A stretch of 64,000 nt of DNA, taken from contig NC_069124.1 of assembly GCF_026914265.1 (NCBI RefSeq), forward strand, positions 52,874,388 through 52,938,387, read 5' to 3'. Each line of letters starts with the position of its first letter. Within the stretch, counting starts at the first letter, position 1. This document shows positions 10,101 through 25,100 of the stretch, one piece after another. The DNA is from Mya arenaria. Taxonomy: Eukaryota; Mollusca; Bivalvia; Myida; Myidae. The position numbers were made by a program, and so were the translations under genes. The notes beneath the pieces were generated by a model that was not told the DNA's origin, searched no databases, and saw only the letters and a list, made by a program, of their open reading frames with translations.

Positions 10101-13100
10101 CATGTAGAAATCATAGGAGCTCTTACAGGCATCATGTTCTGGAACAGCAAAACAGGTTCCAAAAAGATAGAAAGACAATTGAAGTAATTGTAAACAGACA
10201 ATGTTAGTTTTTATGTCACCTTTTAAAATTGAGCATTTCCAGTTACCATATATGTAAAGATATTAACAAAAACTTTAAAAAAAAACTGGTTAACTTTAAT
10301 GACGGACTATATTCCGAAAATAAGGCAAAGAGAAAGCATTGCCAAAGAAACGACTCTCCTGACATTACATTTATAACCAATCTTACCATACATAGCAAAT
10401 CCATGGAAGGGGATGACTCCATTTGGAGGGTAGACTACAGCAAAGTTTTCATCCCCAAGTTTTCCCCGAATGTATGACTTGGGCGGGGACGCACTGTTTT
10501 TGCCAAAATGTTTGAGCACGTCTGTGTCACGAGTGAATGGAAGGAGAATCTGAAATGTTTAATTGAAATTAATTTTAAAGACCAGCGGCCAAAAGGTCAA
10601 TGAAAATAATGAGTTTAAGAAATTTAATTATTAAGTTAATATATAATATGACCAATAAAATACTCCAATTAGGAAGGTGACATAAGTTAGGAAATGCGTT
10701 AAGATGCTTTATGAATACCAGCCCTGGGCCAGTGTTCATTAAACATCTTAAGTAAGTTCTTAGGTTGATTAGAAGTTCTAGTTGAAGTAGAAGTGTTTTA
10801 AACATAAAGGTATAACATAAAATCTGGGACCAATATAATTAATGAAAATAAAGTATTTTAGTTGTTATTCAATTGTAATATTATAATGACCAGTGAGATA
10901 CTTAAGTTAGAAAAATAACAGATGTTTTATGAATACTGGCCCAGATATGTTTGTATTCCTTAAAGCAACTGTGCACCAGATGATCAATTTGCAAGAAAAA
11001 TTGTCGAAAACTGTCATAAACTTGGTATTAATGTGTACAATGCATTGAAACTTTCTAACTGAAGTACCACATAGTTTACAATTTATTTAAGTTTAGCCGT
11101 TATTTAGTATTTTTCCATTAAAAAAGATTAATGGGTATGTCTACCTAGTAGAATACATTCCTTATGCGTGATTGGCTAGTCGGTGTTATCATGTGATATT
11201 ACCGAGTTAGGTATATAGCTTAATTATGTCACCCAATTAGAGTAAGCCGTCGTAGCTCAGTGGATACGACACTGGACTGCAATTTTGGCGACACGTGTTC
11301 GAACCCGGTCTCCGACACAATTATTTTTTTACATTTTGGTACTTTTTTTACAATTATGATATCAAAGCGTAACACATTCTATTAAATAATTGTTCTGAGA
11401 TTCGTTACAGAAAAAAACTTTTTTAGGTGCCAATCTGGTGTACAGTCCCTTTAATGCACATGTTTTCCAAGATAAGTATTTTTCTGTCTCCATTTGGTTT
11501 CCATAGCAATCCATTCAACAAATTGTCATAGTTCAGCTTTTGCCGTAAACTCAGTAAGCCTTGCTACCAGCTTATGTGCCTGCCCTTGGGTCAGAGTTTT
11601 CTATTCAGACCGAGAGAACATGATAGTTATCATTTATGAAGAGATAGATAACTAAGGCGAAATACCATAATAATACAATGTACTCCATGAGAACAGTAAC
11701 TTTATGTCACAGTATTGCTAAAATAAATGTGCAAAATTTTGAACAGAGATTTCTTATGGCTTTTTAGTTTTTACTAATTAATAAGCTAATGCAATCTTGT
11801 TATTTAAATTCTACTCATAGCTTTGAACTGAATATGTTTGGTAAAATACTGTACTTTTGATAAAATTAGCACAGTGTGGAACAACTTGTTGATAACCTGT
11901 GTTGTTTGATTCAAATAATAATGTTATCAAGTGTGTCTAAGCCAGTCCTTTAAAACATGATATTTTTCAACTTGTTTAAATCTTACTGGTCAACAATGCA
12001 GCCTTCCAGTGGGCAGAATCAATCAGGAAGGAGCTACAGGTGCATAGGAGCAGTGTTGATCACAGATGCATATTGGGTAGTATCAGTCAGGGATGGAGCC
12101 ACATGTGCATAGTGGGCATAGGGGACAGTATCGGTCAGGGACAGAGCCACAGGGGCATAGTGGACAGTATCAGTCAGGGACAGAGTCACAGGGCATAGTG
12201 GACAGTTTCAGTCAGGGACAGAGTCACAGGGAATAGTGGACAGTTTCAGTCAGGGACAGAGTCACAGGGAATAGTGGACAGTTTCAGTCAGGGAAGGAGC
12301 CACAGATGCATAGGGGGCAGTTTTGGTCAGGGACAGAGCTACAGGGGCATAGTGGACAGTATCAGTCAGGGACAGAGTCACAGGGAATAGTGGACAGTTT
12401 CAGTCAGGGAAGGAGCCACAGATGCATAGGGGGCAGTTTCGGTCAGGGAAGGAGCCACAGATACATAGGGGGCAGTTTTGGTCAGGGACAGAGCTACAGG
12501 GGCATAGTGGACAGTATCAGTCAGGGACAGAGTCACAGGGAATAGTGGACAGTTTCAGTCAGGGAAGGAGCCACAGATGCATAGGGGGCAGTTTCGGTCA
12601 GGGAAGGAGCCACAGATACATAGGGGGCAGTTTTGGTCAGGGACAGAGCCACAGGGGCATAGTGGACAGTATCAGTCAGGGACAGAGTCACAGGGAATAG
12701 TGGACAGTCTCAGTCAGGGAAGGAGCCACAGATGCATAGGGGGCAGTTTCGGTCAGGGAAGGAGCCACAGATACATAGGGGGCAGTTTTGGTCAGGGACA
12801 GAGCTACAGGAAATTAGGTCTGCTATAATGACAAGTTTAATTCAAAGCTTCAATTGTAAATTCTTTTTTTTTGTTTTACTACTTTATTCTTACTGTTTGT
12901 TTTGAAATATTTATAATTATCACTACAGACCCAAATGATTAATCATATTATATGATCATTGATGAGAGGGTCCAATAACGTATATAATTATATAAATGTT
13001 GCCATCCTTGACTGATACACTGAGTGAACCCTATGCATAGCTCACCAGGAATAGGGATGATTGTTGTTTGCAAACATAAAGGGCAAAGAAGTTCATTGGA

Positions 13101-16100
13101 TATGATTGTAGTTTGCACAATAAAAAATATACGGCAAGAAGTACAATTGGATAAAACTGAGAAAACAAACTGTTCAGGTGTTGTTCTGATAATAAAAAAG
13201 TGTGATTCCTGATCATTGGCGTACATATAGTAAAAAAGGACAATACTTTGGGTGTTTTTATCACATATTTCTACATGTTCAAATACTCTGTTACTTTTTT
13301 GGTTCAGTTGGGTAAACATCTTGAAAGAATAAGTGTAATATTTTAAGTGAAAAAGATGTTCCATATGTTCATGTGGTGAATATATTTTGTGTAGATATAA
13401 CCACCTGTTTGAAATCAAATATCGGACTTGTATTTGATACAACTATATTAGCAAACGTTTCATTTGCTGTTAATTGAGGATACCACAAGTCTGAAGTTTT
13501 TAACAGTACCTGCAATATCCATCCCCAATTAAGTGCAGTATCTTCTCCACATTTTGACAGAGGATAGAAATCGAACAAAGGGCAATAACTCAAGAACCAC
13601 TGCAGCCTGAGTCATGGTTTCTGTGAACTGCATTTTTCCTCAATTAAATTTATCTGTGAGTTTGAAGTAAATGTATCAATGGGTTATGCTCGAGATAAAA
13701 AATGAAATGGACCACTGATGCCTTGGTATGTAACAGGTGTTGTGTGTAAATACTATGAACACAACTCATCATTATATCAAAATTTGTCAACATTGCAACG
13801 AGGGTTGTATCAATTCAAATGTTATGATTTAAAACAAACCTGATATAAGAAATCCTCAAATACGAAATACTGGTCATCGTTTGTGGCAGTCAGTTTTACA
13901 TCCTGAAATATTGGGCAATGTAGTCATATTTCCATTTCAAACAAACATCATTGGCTTAAACAATACTCATTTTGATACAGTATATGAAAGAATGCGGATA
14001 AATATTAAAAGAATTCGTAGGGAATACAATATAGAAACATTAGTATGAGGTAGTTTATATCATAAATGGTATATGCTTAGAAAACGAACAGCATATGCGA
14101 TGTCCCTCTTCTATCATTCCTTGAACTGCTAATAAATATGTGAGAGTTGGTGTAAAGATTTGAAAAGGGTATAACAATGCCTGTGAAATGTATGCACTTT
14201 GACCGGTAAATGAGAATCAGAAGAATGTATAGGACAGACTGATACCAGTAGGGGACAAAAAGGAATAGAAGTAGGAAGAAATGGGGACGGGTCATTGCTA
14301 CGTGGTATAATAGACAGGTCGGTTTAAATGTACATAAAATCAAATCTGTTGGTTATCTGAATGTAATTCTGGACATGTTTAGAGAACTTTGCATTAAACT
14401 GGTCCATGACATCATTGAATCCAAAACGAAGGAGTCAAAAGGCATGAATGCTGATAACTGGTCAAACAAGTTTGGTTGTATTCATGTGTATTTTGGTTAA
14501 AAGGATAGGTAAAACTGAAGTAAAATATATCTACCATTTCACCATACTGTTTATATGAACGGTTTACTATAAATTTAGAAAGCAACTGTTCATTTAGGTT
14601 GCTACAATGCATACATAGACTGGCATGAGTAACACTCAACTCTCTTGTCACATTCTTATTAAATCTGTAGGATAGTTTCCTTGTAGTTGCTCAGATTAAG
14701 TTTAAAATCTGGCAGATATGGGGAAGACTAAATATCATTGTGGAGGCAATGATTTTCACAAGGTTATATTTGATTGGAAAATGAAATGGATATGAGACTT
14801 CCTGGCAATGATTCTGAGATTACTTGAATTCCGAAGTATATGAAGTTGTATCATTCAAACATGGATAAATAAAAGGTTAAAGATTGAGAGAGTTTGTTGG
14901 GCAGTGTGAACTTGTGTTTGTTTGTCCTGTCTTTCAGAGAAGTTCAACCGAAGTTTTATTATATAGATTGTTGAGAAACACAAGTCAAATGGCACCAGCT
15001 GTATATAATTATTGCCGCCATGTGTTGCAACTGTTCAACATCGTTTTTATTGGCTTTCAAAAGAGGATGTTCCAGGCAATGTCTGTGTATTCAAGTACGG
15101 GCCTTATAAAAAAGGTATATATTCATTCGAGTGACCTACAATCAGAGACAAACTGAGAATGAATGAATTATAATAATATGCCGCCAAGCATTTTGTTTGA
15201 GAGACGAACATGATCATGCCATGAGCACATACTCAAAAGGCTAAAGTGTTTATGCTATGTTTCTTCGTAAATTTGGATGTTGTTCATATTAACAGGTGGA
15301 TGCACAGGTTTGTTGGTCTATCTACAGAAGATGAGTGTTTCAGTTTTTACCGGGTTGAATGATACCTGCCATCATTCTGCTGGCATGGATATGACCAATA
15401 TCTTTGTTAAGATTATCAGGAGCAAAAATAGGATCTTCAGTGATAATAATATATATAGCTGTGTCAACTGTGATGCGACAAATAGGTGACCGTTTTTCAA
15501 GAACAATGTTGTAGACTAAGCAAGATATGGCACTGTAAACTCAGATTATTAAACAGTGACATGCTGAGATAGTCTTTAAGCAAGGAAAGTAAGGGACTTG
15601 AGATAACATTTTGCTGAATAATAAAGAGAAGACCTTCTTGCTGTGTCTCATGCTCAACACAGTCAAAAGCTTAGGAGATGTCCCTATATATAATAATTAT
15701 TTACTTTTGGCATTAATAAGGCTATGCAAAAATTCTTTAAAGAATGAATTTATATTCTGATTCTGATTATATGTGATACCCATTAAGAAATAGAAATACT
15801 ACCTTGTACAGCAAACTGTCCACCAGCAAGTCATGGGCAATCACATTTGATTTCAACTGCTCATAGTACAAGACATCCTGAAACACAGTTATACATAAGG
15901 GTGATAGAACTTCATGTTACCCAGTTAAAATAACAGCTGAGACATAAGCTCCAATTTTCTTGTCAGACATGGTAAAATATCCATATTCAACGAGAGCAGT
16001 AATTGAAAATATATGCTATAATAATTCAAGTCTGTTCTCATTTTACAAGCACTTTTCACTCAAGGAACAGAGTTCTTGTATATTTCTCTAAATTCATATT

Positions 16101-19100
16101 TATTCTAAGCACCTAATCTTCTGAACAAGGTAATCATTGTTAAAAAAAATTGCTCCATAAAGCAGGAAACAGAAAAAAGATTACTATTGAAATTATTAAG
16201 CTTACCTACCAAAACCAAAACATTGTTTTTAAATTTTTGAAGCAGTTTATAAGACTGTAAACAAAACAAAGAGAGACAGACTCAATACAGACACACCGAC
16301 AAGTGGCATAAATATGTTCTCCTTTCGGGGAGCTTTTCCTTCGAGAAGCTTACACAGGCAGGATGCACTAAACGGGTCAAAATTTAATTATTTAATCTAC
16401 TTACAAACTCATCTATGATGACGCCAAGTATCTGACACCAGAGGTCACCACGCAGGCTGATGGGGCAGCCCTTCTTGGCGTACTCCTGGGCAAGGGGACC
16501 ATGGTCTGCAGTTATCACTTTAATAAAGAGTATATGTTCATTGCCTCAGTTTAATAATCTGTACAACTATTGACAAATTTCAGTGGTTAAATGTTAGAAT
16601 AGTAACTTCTGTAACGGATCCAAAATATGTACAAATGAACATAGCCCCAAATTATGGGTCAAATGTAACAGACTGCACAAATTGCTATAAGCAACTGTCA
16701 AGGATAGAACTCAAAACCTCTGCCTCTGCAGATGGACACTCTACCGCATCACAATCAAAGCTACATGTAGCTCGACAGCAAGACAACATAAGTGCTGCTA
16801 TGTACATATCTAATACCTGGTTACATTACACTTTCATAGTCCTAATAATCTGATCATAATGAATATCAACACCATGAATACTGAAACAGAAAGGGTGGTT
16901 CGTATGTTTTACCTGGAATCATATACATTTGGAAGAAATATAAAAAATGTTAACCACATTGTTCCTTTGAATGCGCAAAGATTAAAAAAATAAACAGAGA
17001 AAAGGAACACCAATTGAACAGGCCTTACCTTTCCTTCCCAGCTTCATCCGATCAGCATCAAACATCTCTGGTGGAATGTCAACGTCATCTACACCTGTCT
17101 GACACTGGTTAATGGCCATGTCACTGTACAACAATCGCTGGAGTAAGAAAATGGCAATGTTAGTAAAGGTCTTCTGAGCCCCTGAGAATATTAGGTCTGG
17201 TGAAAAAAATGCAAAATTTGAAATAATAGAACAGAAAATTCCAATTTCATAAAATCTTGATGAGTTTAACCTATTTTAGTATTTTACTTTGTACTTTGTT
17301 TAATATTTCCCATTTATTTTGATTGATAAATATTTCCCATTTATTTTGATTGATAAATATTTCCCATTTATTTTGATTGATGGTCTGCGTTCAATCAAAA
17401 TGAATTGGTTGTCTGAATCAGACTTGAAATGATTTTTACAGCTCGAAATCAATGCAGGAAAGGAGATGAAATCTGCTAGAAAATTACCGTAACCATTTTA
17501 ATTTCAAATTACAAAAAAATCTTAAATGGACGGGATACAACTAACAAGCCCAAACCTGCCCTCACAACCAGCTTACTTTCCATGTTTGATTTTATTCTGA
17601 CATATATAACAGTTACTTTTCAGTTTTGTGTGTGTACTTTTGATGTACAGAGTTTTTCCATTGATATTATATTTATTTCTAACATCTTCAGAATGCCAAT
17701 AATAATAAAGACAACTTTGGTATTCAAACTATTTTAATGTTTCGGCCGACCAGTTTCAATTATATTAAAATGAAATTGAAAATAGCCGCAGCAGCTATGC
17801 CTAGACCCATGCACAGAGCTCTAGATAAGGTTCGTAATTGCGTAAATACTTATTAAATAATACAAAAAAATGCAATGGATTTTGAACATTTCAATTGGAT
17901 TTAGTTCCTCTTATCTATTTGCATGGGTATAAGCCAGTATGGTATTATTTGATTAAATTTTGAAAAGTGGAGGGTAGACAGTTTAAAAAAGGGATTATTT
18001 CTCTTAACAATACTTAATCTTTTCAATTTTAAGCGGTCAGGTCATTGCGTAGGAGATCTGTAGTAAGTTTGGCAAATGGTTTAGCATCTAACTTATAAAT
18101 GATAACTAGATCTGTAGTAAGTTTGGCAAATGGTTTAGCATCTAACTTAGAAATGATAACTAAACAATCATTTATTTTATCTGATACTTACTATTTAAAT
18201 GTTTAAGCTGGTATATTAATTTGAATGAATACTTTCAGAATATGTTAAGCACCTAATTCACTCTTGAAAACAAATCTGAGGGAAAAATGCCGCGTGAATC
18301 AAAACTGTATCTGGTGCCTTGCAGTCAATTGTATAAACTGGTAAATTGTTTCTTATGGTTAAAGTCAGTCAAACTGTTTAGTGATTGGTCAATATTAATT
18401 CATAATGACTCTTGACCAATTAAATTGCTCGCATGTGCAAACTAACCAAAAGATAACCTAGGAATAAGTTATCCAGTTTTATATAATTGGCCCCTGCATG
18501 GTGTACTTGTAACAAGGAGAATTTTCACAACTCACGAGTTTATTGACATCATTCAATTTCAGAGGCAGCTGCACCAGTCCCCACAACGTGTATGTGCTGT
18601 AAAGTATATATCAGAATCAATCAGAAATAGAAGGATAAACGTTAAAAATTAGAAGAAAATTAACAATGTTTTAACACAAAAAATGTACAAAAAGCAAGAA
18701 AAAATCCAAACAATACAGGTTTATAGATAATTTTGATGAAAAATAGGAGATATTTAAGATATGCTTTGTTGAAAATTCGAAGAATTTGAAATTTTTCACT
18801 ACTAAGCATGATTATGAATATGGCCACGATATTTCATGAACCTTGCTTTGATGTATACCTGATTTATTTCTTTGCCATGTTCATTTCATTGACGCATTGA
18901 TTTTTAAAGCATTTTTTTAAGTCTTGCTAAGCAAAGCCAAACAACATGGTAAAAAAAGCTACTGCTCCCATGCAAATAGACAATGATGCCAACCTACCCA
19001 GTCGAGTCGCCAGTATTGTAGTTAGGGTTCTGTAGAGCCATGATCACATCCAGAAAGTCCTTGGGGGCATACACTGGGCGGATCTGACTGAGGTCTGTAT

Positions 19101-22100
19101 TAAAAAACAAATATTATAGCTGTAGAACTATACAATAGCCTCATCCGATTGGCCACACAATTAAAACAAATTCTATGTATAATTTGACCAAGAAAGATTG
19201 AAGCTTGTGTTGAAAGTAAAAAAAAAATACTATTTTTCCATATTATTTAAAAACTGAAGCGAGCGAAGGCAAAATCATTTCTATCCTATACAACTTATAT
19301 TATAAACAATAACCCTAAAAATTCATAACTTTATTCTCTTTTCTATTAAAGCACTTTTAAATCTGCGACCCAATAAAGTAATTATTTTATATTACTGTTT
19401 AAGTCCTATGCAAGTTGGCAGAGACATAAACATTATTTCATTGTTACATCTTTGATGCAACATGGTTAAAAAAAAGGGTGACAAATAGAAGCAGTCCCTT
19501 GAACAAAATGAAACCTGTTTTAAGTATAATAAAGAAATATCAGTTTGCGCAGCCTATAATAAATAAACAGGATTATTATAAGCAGATAAATGAACTGGAA
19601 TTGTACATTACTAACACTGATATGAAATAGTACCAAAACCTTTGTTATTACCAATGTCTTTGCAGTCCAGCAGCTCCATTTTAATAACAGATTGAGATGG
19701 CTACATAAGATACTACTACATATCCTGCAAGTTTTTTTATTAAGACCGAACATCTTGATTTATTTAAAACAATTCTTGAGAAAAAATTGACATAACATAA
19801 AATAATATATTCAAACATGATTACCAGTAACAGTCAGTTTTGTTAAATAAAATATTTTTTTTTAAAGAACATTACAATATTTGATCAGACCGAAATGATA
19901 ATGAACAAATGAAAGTACTAACCAGGTCCATCAGTGCCAAGCTCTGTCCATCTTGACAATAAATCCCTTTGTTCCTTGTCTGGCCTCTGGAAGTTCAATT
20001 GATAGTATGAGAATCTCGACAAGTTCTAATTCATGAACCCTAGATTTTATAAAGACCATTCATAACAAGAGGCCCAAAAGGGCCTATGCTCTACTGGCAT
20101 GGCTTTTGTGGTCATATCAATCCAGAGCATGTATGTATGGGTAAAAGGCAACAGACATATGGTTTATGTTTTGTGTTTGGCTTACCTGAAAACGTAGCAC
20201 GTTAAACATCTGAGCCCAGAAAGTATTGTAAGCAGATTAGTTCCATGAACTATTTTAATATGTGCCAAGTAAAAGTCATCTGACAAAAAAAAAATGCTTT
20301 CAAAACTGTACTCGTAGTAAAAATTTCTGTAGTTTTAAAAGTTAAAAAAAGTTGGTCAAAAGGTCAAAGTCAAGGGCATCCTAGGACAACATTGATCAAT
20401 TTGAACAAACATTCACAATCAATTGTGCTGAGATGGATGGACGAACACACAAAAAGATTTTCAAACCTTTCCAGATTTATGTTTACCAAACCTGTGAACC
20501 CTGGGTGTGGCCAGTAATGACACCAGGTGCATAACTTAAACATTCACAACCAATTTTGTTAATATGAATGCGCAAACTACAGAACTTAAAGCTAAAAAAT
20601 GGCCTTTGGGCTTTCAACAAGAACAAGGCAGAGTAATTCACAAAATCAGCTGCAGAAGCAAAAAGCAAATTGTCTCTCAAAATCCTAGACTTGCAAATTG
20701 TCTCCCTTAACTCTAGACTTGAATTTACATGTACATGTAAACTTGGCTAAAAATAGAATTCGCTCATGCAGACCTGGCTAAAAATAGAGAGCATTTCTTT
20801 AAAACTTTCATGGCCCATAATCTAGGCATTCATGGGCGGATCTGGCTGGTTTTCGAAAGGAACCGAGCTCTAATGGATATCTAGATACTGTACAAGTTTC
20901 ATTGAGATACAATAAAAACTGAAGACTGTATCGTGTTCACAACCAATTGTTTACAACCAATTGTTTACACAATAGCATTTTTTTATACTATCAAGGGCCA
21001 TAATCTAGGCATGCATGGGCGGATCTAGCTGGTTTTCGAAAGGAACCCAGCTCTAATGGATATCTAAATACTGTACAAGTTTCATCGAGATACAATCAAA
21101 ACTGAAGACTGTATCGTGTTCACAAGCAATTGTTTACAGACGCACGAACGCACGACCGCACGGATGCACATACTACGTACACATTACCATCGCATAAGCT
21201 CTTCTGGCCTTTGGCCAGTAGAGCTAACAATTAGACAAAAAAAACTGTAGCTGCTGGATTTTTCACAAGCAAACATGCTAACATAAAATGTTTTCATTGT
21301 TGGATAAATCAAGGGGAATAACACTTGACCTTATAGTCCTATCTGGATTCCACTGGGATTTTATGGCTTTGTACAAGTTTAAATATGATTTCTTTAAAAT
21401 GTGGATGCAAGAGTGTTTAGAACCAAAGCTACTGTAAAAAAAAATAAGAATGACGGACATCCAATAATCGTAAAACCAGTAGCTTAAGTGCTCTGTACTC
21501 ATGCTGTTACTTCTAGCAAGAGGTATATTGAGCTCTGTACACATGCTGTTACTTCTAGCAAGAGGAACATTGATCTCTGTACACATGCTTTTACTTCTAG
21601 CGAGAGGAATATTGAGCTCTGTACACATGCTGTTACTTCTAGCGAGAGGAATATTGAGCTCTGTACACATGCTGTTACCTTTCTAGCCACAGGAATATTG
21701 AGCTCTGTACACATGCTGTTACTTCTAGCAAGAGGAACATTAAGCTCTGTTCTCATGTTGTTACTTCTAGCAAGAGGAACATTGAGCTCTGTATTCATGC
21801 TATTACTTCTAGCAAGAGGGACATTGGGCTCTGTACTTATGCTGTTACTTCTAGCAAGAGGAACATTGAGCTCTGTACTCATGCTGTTACTTCTAGCAAG
21901 AGGAACATTAAGCTCTGTTCTCATGTTGTTACTTCTAGCAAGAGGAATATTGAGCTTTGTACACATGTTGTTACCTTTCTAGCCAGAGGAACATTGAGCT
22001 CTGTCCACATGCTGCTACCTTTCCAGCTATAGGAATATTGAGCTCTGTACACATGCTGTTACTTCTAGCAAGAGGAACATTGAGCTCTGTACTCATGCTG

Positions 22101-25100
22101 TTACTTCTAGCAAGAGAGACATTTGGCTCTGTACTTATGCTGCTACTTCTAGCAAGAGGAACATTGAGCTCTGTACTCATGCTGTTACTTCTAGCAAGAG
22201 GAACATTGAGCTTTGTTTTCATGTTGTTTCTTCTAGCAAGAGGAATATTGAGCTCTGTACACATGCTGTTACCTTTCCAGCCAGAGGAACATTGAGCTCT
22301 GTACAAATGCTGTTATCTTTCTAACGAGAGGAATATTGCGCTCTGTACACATGCTGTTACCTTTCTAGCAAGAGGAATATTGAGCTCTGTACACATGCTG
22401 TTACCTTTCTAGCCAGAGGAATATTGAGCTCTGTACACATGCTGTTACCTTTCTAGCTATAGGAATATTGAGCTCTGTACACATGCTGTTACCTTTCTAG
22501 CCAGAGGAACATTGAGCTCTGTACACATGCTGTTAACTTTCTAGCCAGAGGAATATTGAGCTCTGTACACATGTTGTTACCTTTCTAGCTAGAGGAATAT
22601 TGAGCTCTGTACACATGCTGTTCAAACTCTTGAGTATTCTCTTCTCCCAAGCTTGCTGGAATAAAAAAAAATGTTCTTTCAAAATTTAAAATATATCACC
22701 TTAGGCTGTTAAACACTGAAATAATTCATTTTAGTGATAAACTTAATAAAGAACAGGTCCAAAGACAATAAAAGAATACTTCTTTCTGTTGCCATTTCAA
22801 CAATTCATTATGAATTAGTATACTTATTATATAGTTCACTATACACAACTGCTTTTAATCAGTTCATGAGATATAAATCTACAGGTACATTGCTTGCTGG
22901 AATTAAAGCTATTTTGTAACATATTACAATTTGTACATAGACATACTTATATAGTTGGGAAAATGTACATGTACACATAGACTGAAGAAATAGTTTTTAA
23001 ACTAAGTAGTTTTAAACTGCTGTACCCGACTACATGATGAAGAACTTTTTATGTATATGCTTTTAATTTAAGTCACTAATATGTAATTATTGAAAGGAAT
23101 TTCGGTAACAATCTTCTAGGATAACGCTGAAACATAATGATTCAAAAATTGCTTTAAATCAATGAATTTAACTTCTTTATTTCTTTCAATTAGTCAATGT
23201 CATATTAATATACTAAAATTGTATGTATGATAATATTACAATCTATACCTGAGCTTTCCGGAGGTAAAGGAGTGGTTCCTTCATGTGTTCTGGGGGTGTA
23301 GCCAGGGGATGGATGGAGAGGGGGTTCACCTGCAGGTACTGGTAGATCACATTCCGCAACTTCCTCTCCCATCCTGACTCAGAGAAAGACAAGTGGTAAG
23401 CATTATCTTTATTAAAGGAAGTATATTGTGTTGCTTTTACATGAATATGTATTTTAAGTTGCGGGTTAGTAGGTTACCCAAAAGGGCAAAGGATACCATG
23501 TCAGGGAGATCAAAACTCGGACCCGAATATGGTTTCCTGCACCCCCTTTGTCCCATATCGGATCACCTACTAACCCCTTTATGTATATCACAGGGACAAC
23601 TTGTTTAAATTGATCAAAACCCCAACATTATCTGGGAAATGTTTCATTTATTCGTCTGTTCAGAATCAGAAAAAAGACACCATGATAGTACATTAATATA
23701 AAGATTTAAGTGACCCAATATGGATTATAATAGGATCATTCCGTGACCAGGCCTGGACAAATGATGTTCCGTCATTTATGTTGGAGGCGTGCTATATTAT
23801 AAGTGTAAGGCATAACACAAAATCACTTATAATAATATATGCATCTTGAAAATTTTTGACTTTCTTTACATGCCATATACTTCATTTATACAGATCATGA
23901 AAACAATAAATTCATTTTACTTTGAAAATGAGTTATTTCCATACATATTATATGAATAAATACTAAAATGTCATGTACCTGATGTAGCCAACCCTGTCTG
24001 GACTCCTTTTTTCAGCTCTGAAACTCTGATTGTGTTTTTTGAGATCTCAGTCTACAATGTATAAAACAGATTGGTTGTAAGAATTTGTCTTCTTTCTATG
24101 AATTCCTATTCATTTAAAAACTATATATACCGGTGGAACTAGATAGCTAAAATAGCCTATTTTCATGAAAAAATATGAATACTGTATTAAAACAACGACA
24201 CACAGTCCTGATGAGATTTATGAATATTTCCTGATGCTGCACAGACACTGAATACAGTGCTTTTTAATAACAAGATGTAGAATTTGCATAAAAAAGTAAG
24301 AATTGTTCACACATTAATAACACTTAATTATCAATTTGCACTGCCACGTATAGCATTGATTCGACACAGTGGAACAACCGGGAAAATAAAGAAATAAACG
24401 CAGTGGGCATTATGCTTATATCGTTGGGTATAGTGAAATTTGGATTTAAAATTTAACATTCAGGTAGTGAACATGTATGTTTTATTAAATAAATAAAAAA
24501 TGAGTGTGAAAGTCTTTGTATGTAACTTTGATGCTAGTTACAAGAAGGTAGATTCAGTGATCAAAATTAGGCTTTTGGATGAACAAGCCCGAATTTTTAT
24601 ACAATTGCTTGGCATCAGATTTTGAACAAGCACTGCTATATAAAATATAAATATAAAAGCCTTTGACCAGTGCGAGGCTTTTGGGCTTGTGCTAATTTAG
24701 ACCACTGTTTATTTGGTCATGGCTTGTCATGTTTTGGTACATTTATTTTTGTAAAGTACAATATCAATAATTTAGTTACAATTTGACCTATTTTGCACAC
24801 ATGTAAGTATTTAATACATATGTAGTAGGCTAAGTTAAGAATGTGCCCAATCCATGAATCAAACGTGAATTTTTCGAACATTTCGAGACCAATTATCAAA
24901 AGAAGGTGGCAACAGACCTGGCAGAGTTTGCAATTGGATCAGTCCAAAATGGTAGGTAGGTTGAAATGAACCTAATTTTTGCAACACCTGGGGCCATATT
25001 CAATAAGCATATTAGTAACAATTTTCAACTAAGTGAAGAAAAAATAAAATTCTAATTTGAATTTTAAGAAAACAAACAATGTTTGTACACCAAGACACGG

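Noticed and set aside
11249..11323. A functional tRNA-Cys gene
   Set aside because: At least three acceptor-stem and two T-stem pairs fail, and the block sits inside a transposon-like element.
12306..12828. Overlapping 79-92-codon Gly/Gln-rich proteins
   Set aside because: They are identical apart from a 155-bp shift and are direct products of the 31-bp minisatellite on the strand opposite the gene.
12948..13442. A 164-codon minus-strand gene within a TBC1D19 intron
   Set aside because: Low-complexity aromatic and Ile-rich translation of AT-rich DNA, with no domain and no splice context.
21488..21982. A 164-codon plus-strand repeat protein (and further frames up to 22295)
   Set aside because: It is the antisense of the exon-4-derived array, open only because the unit is 42 bp. 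There is no start context or flanking exon.
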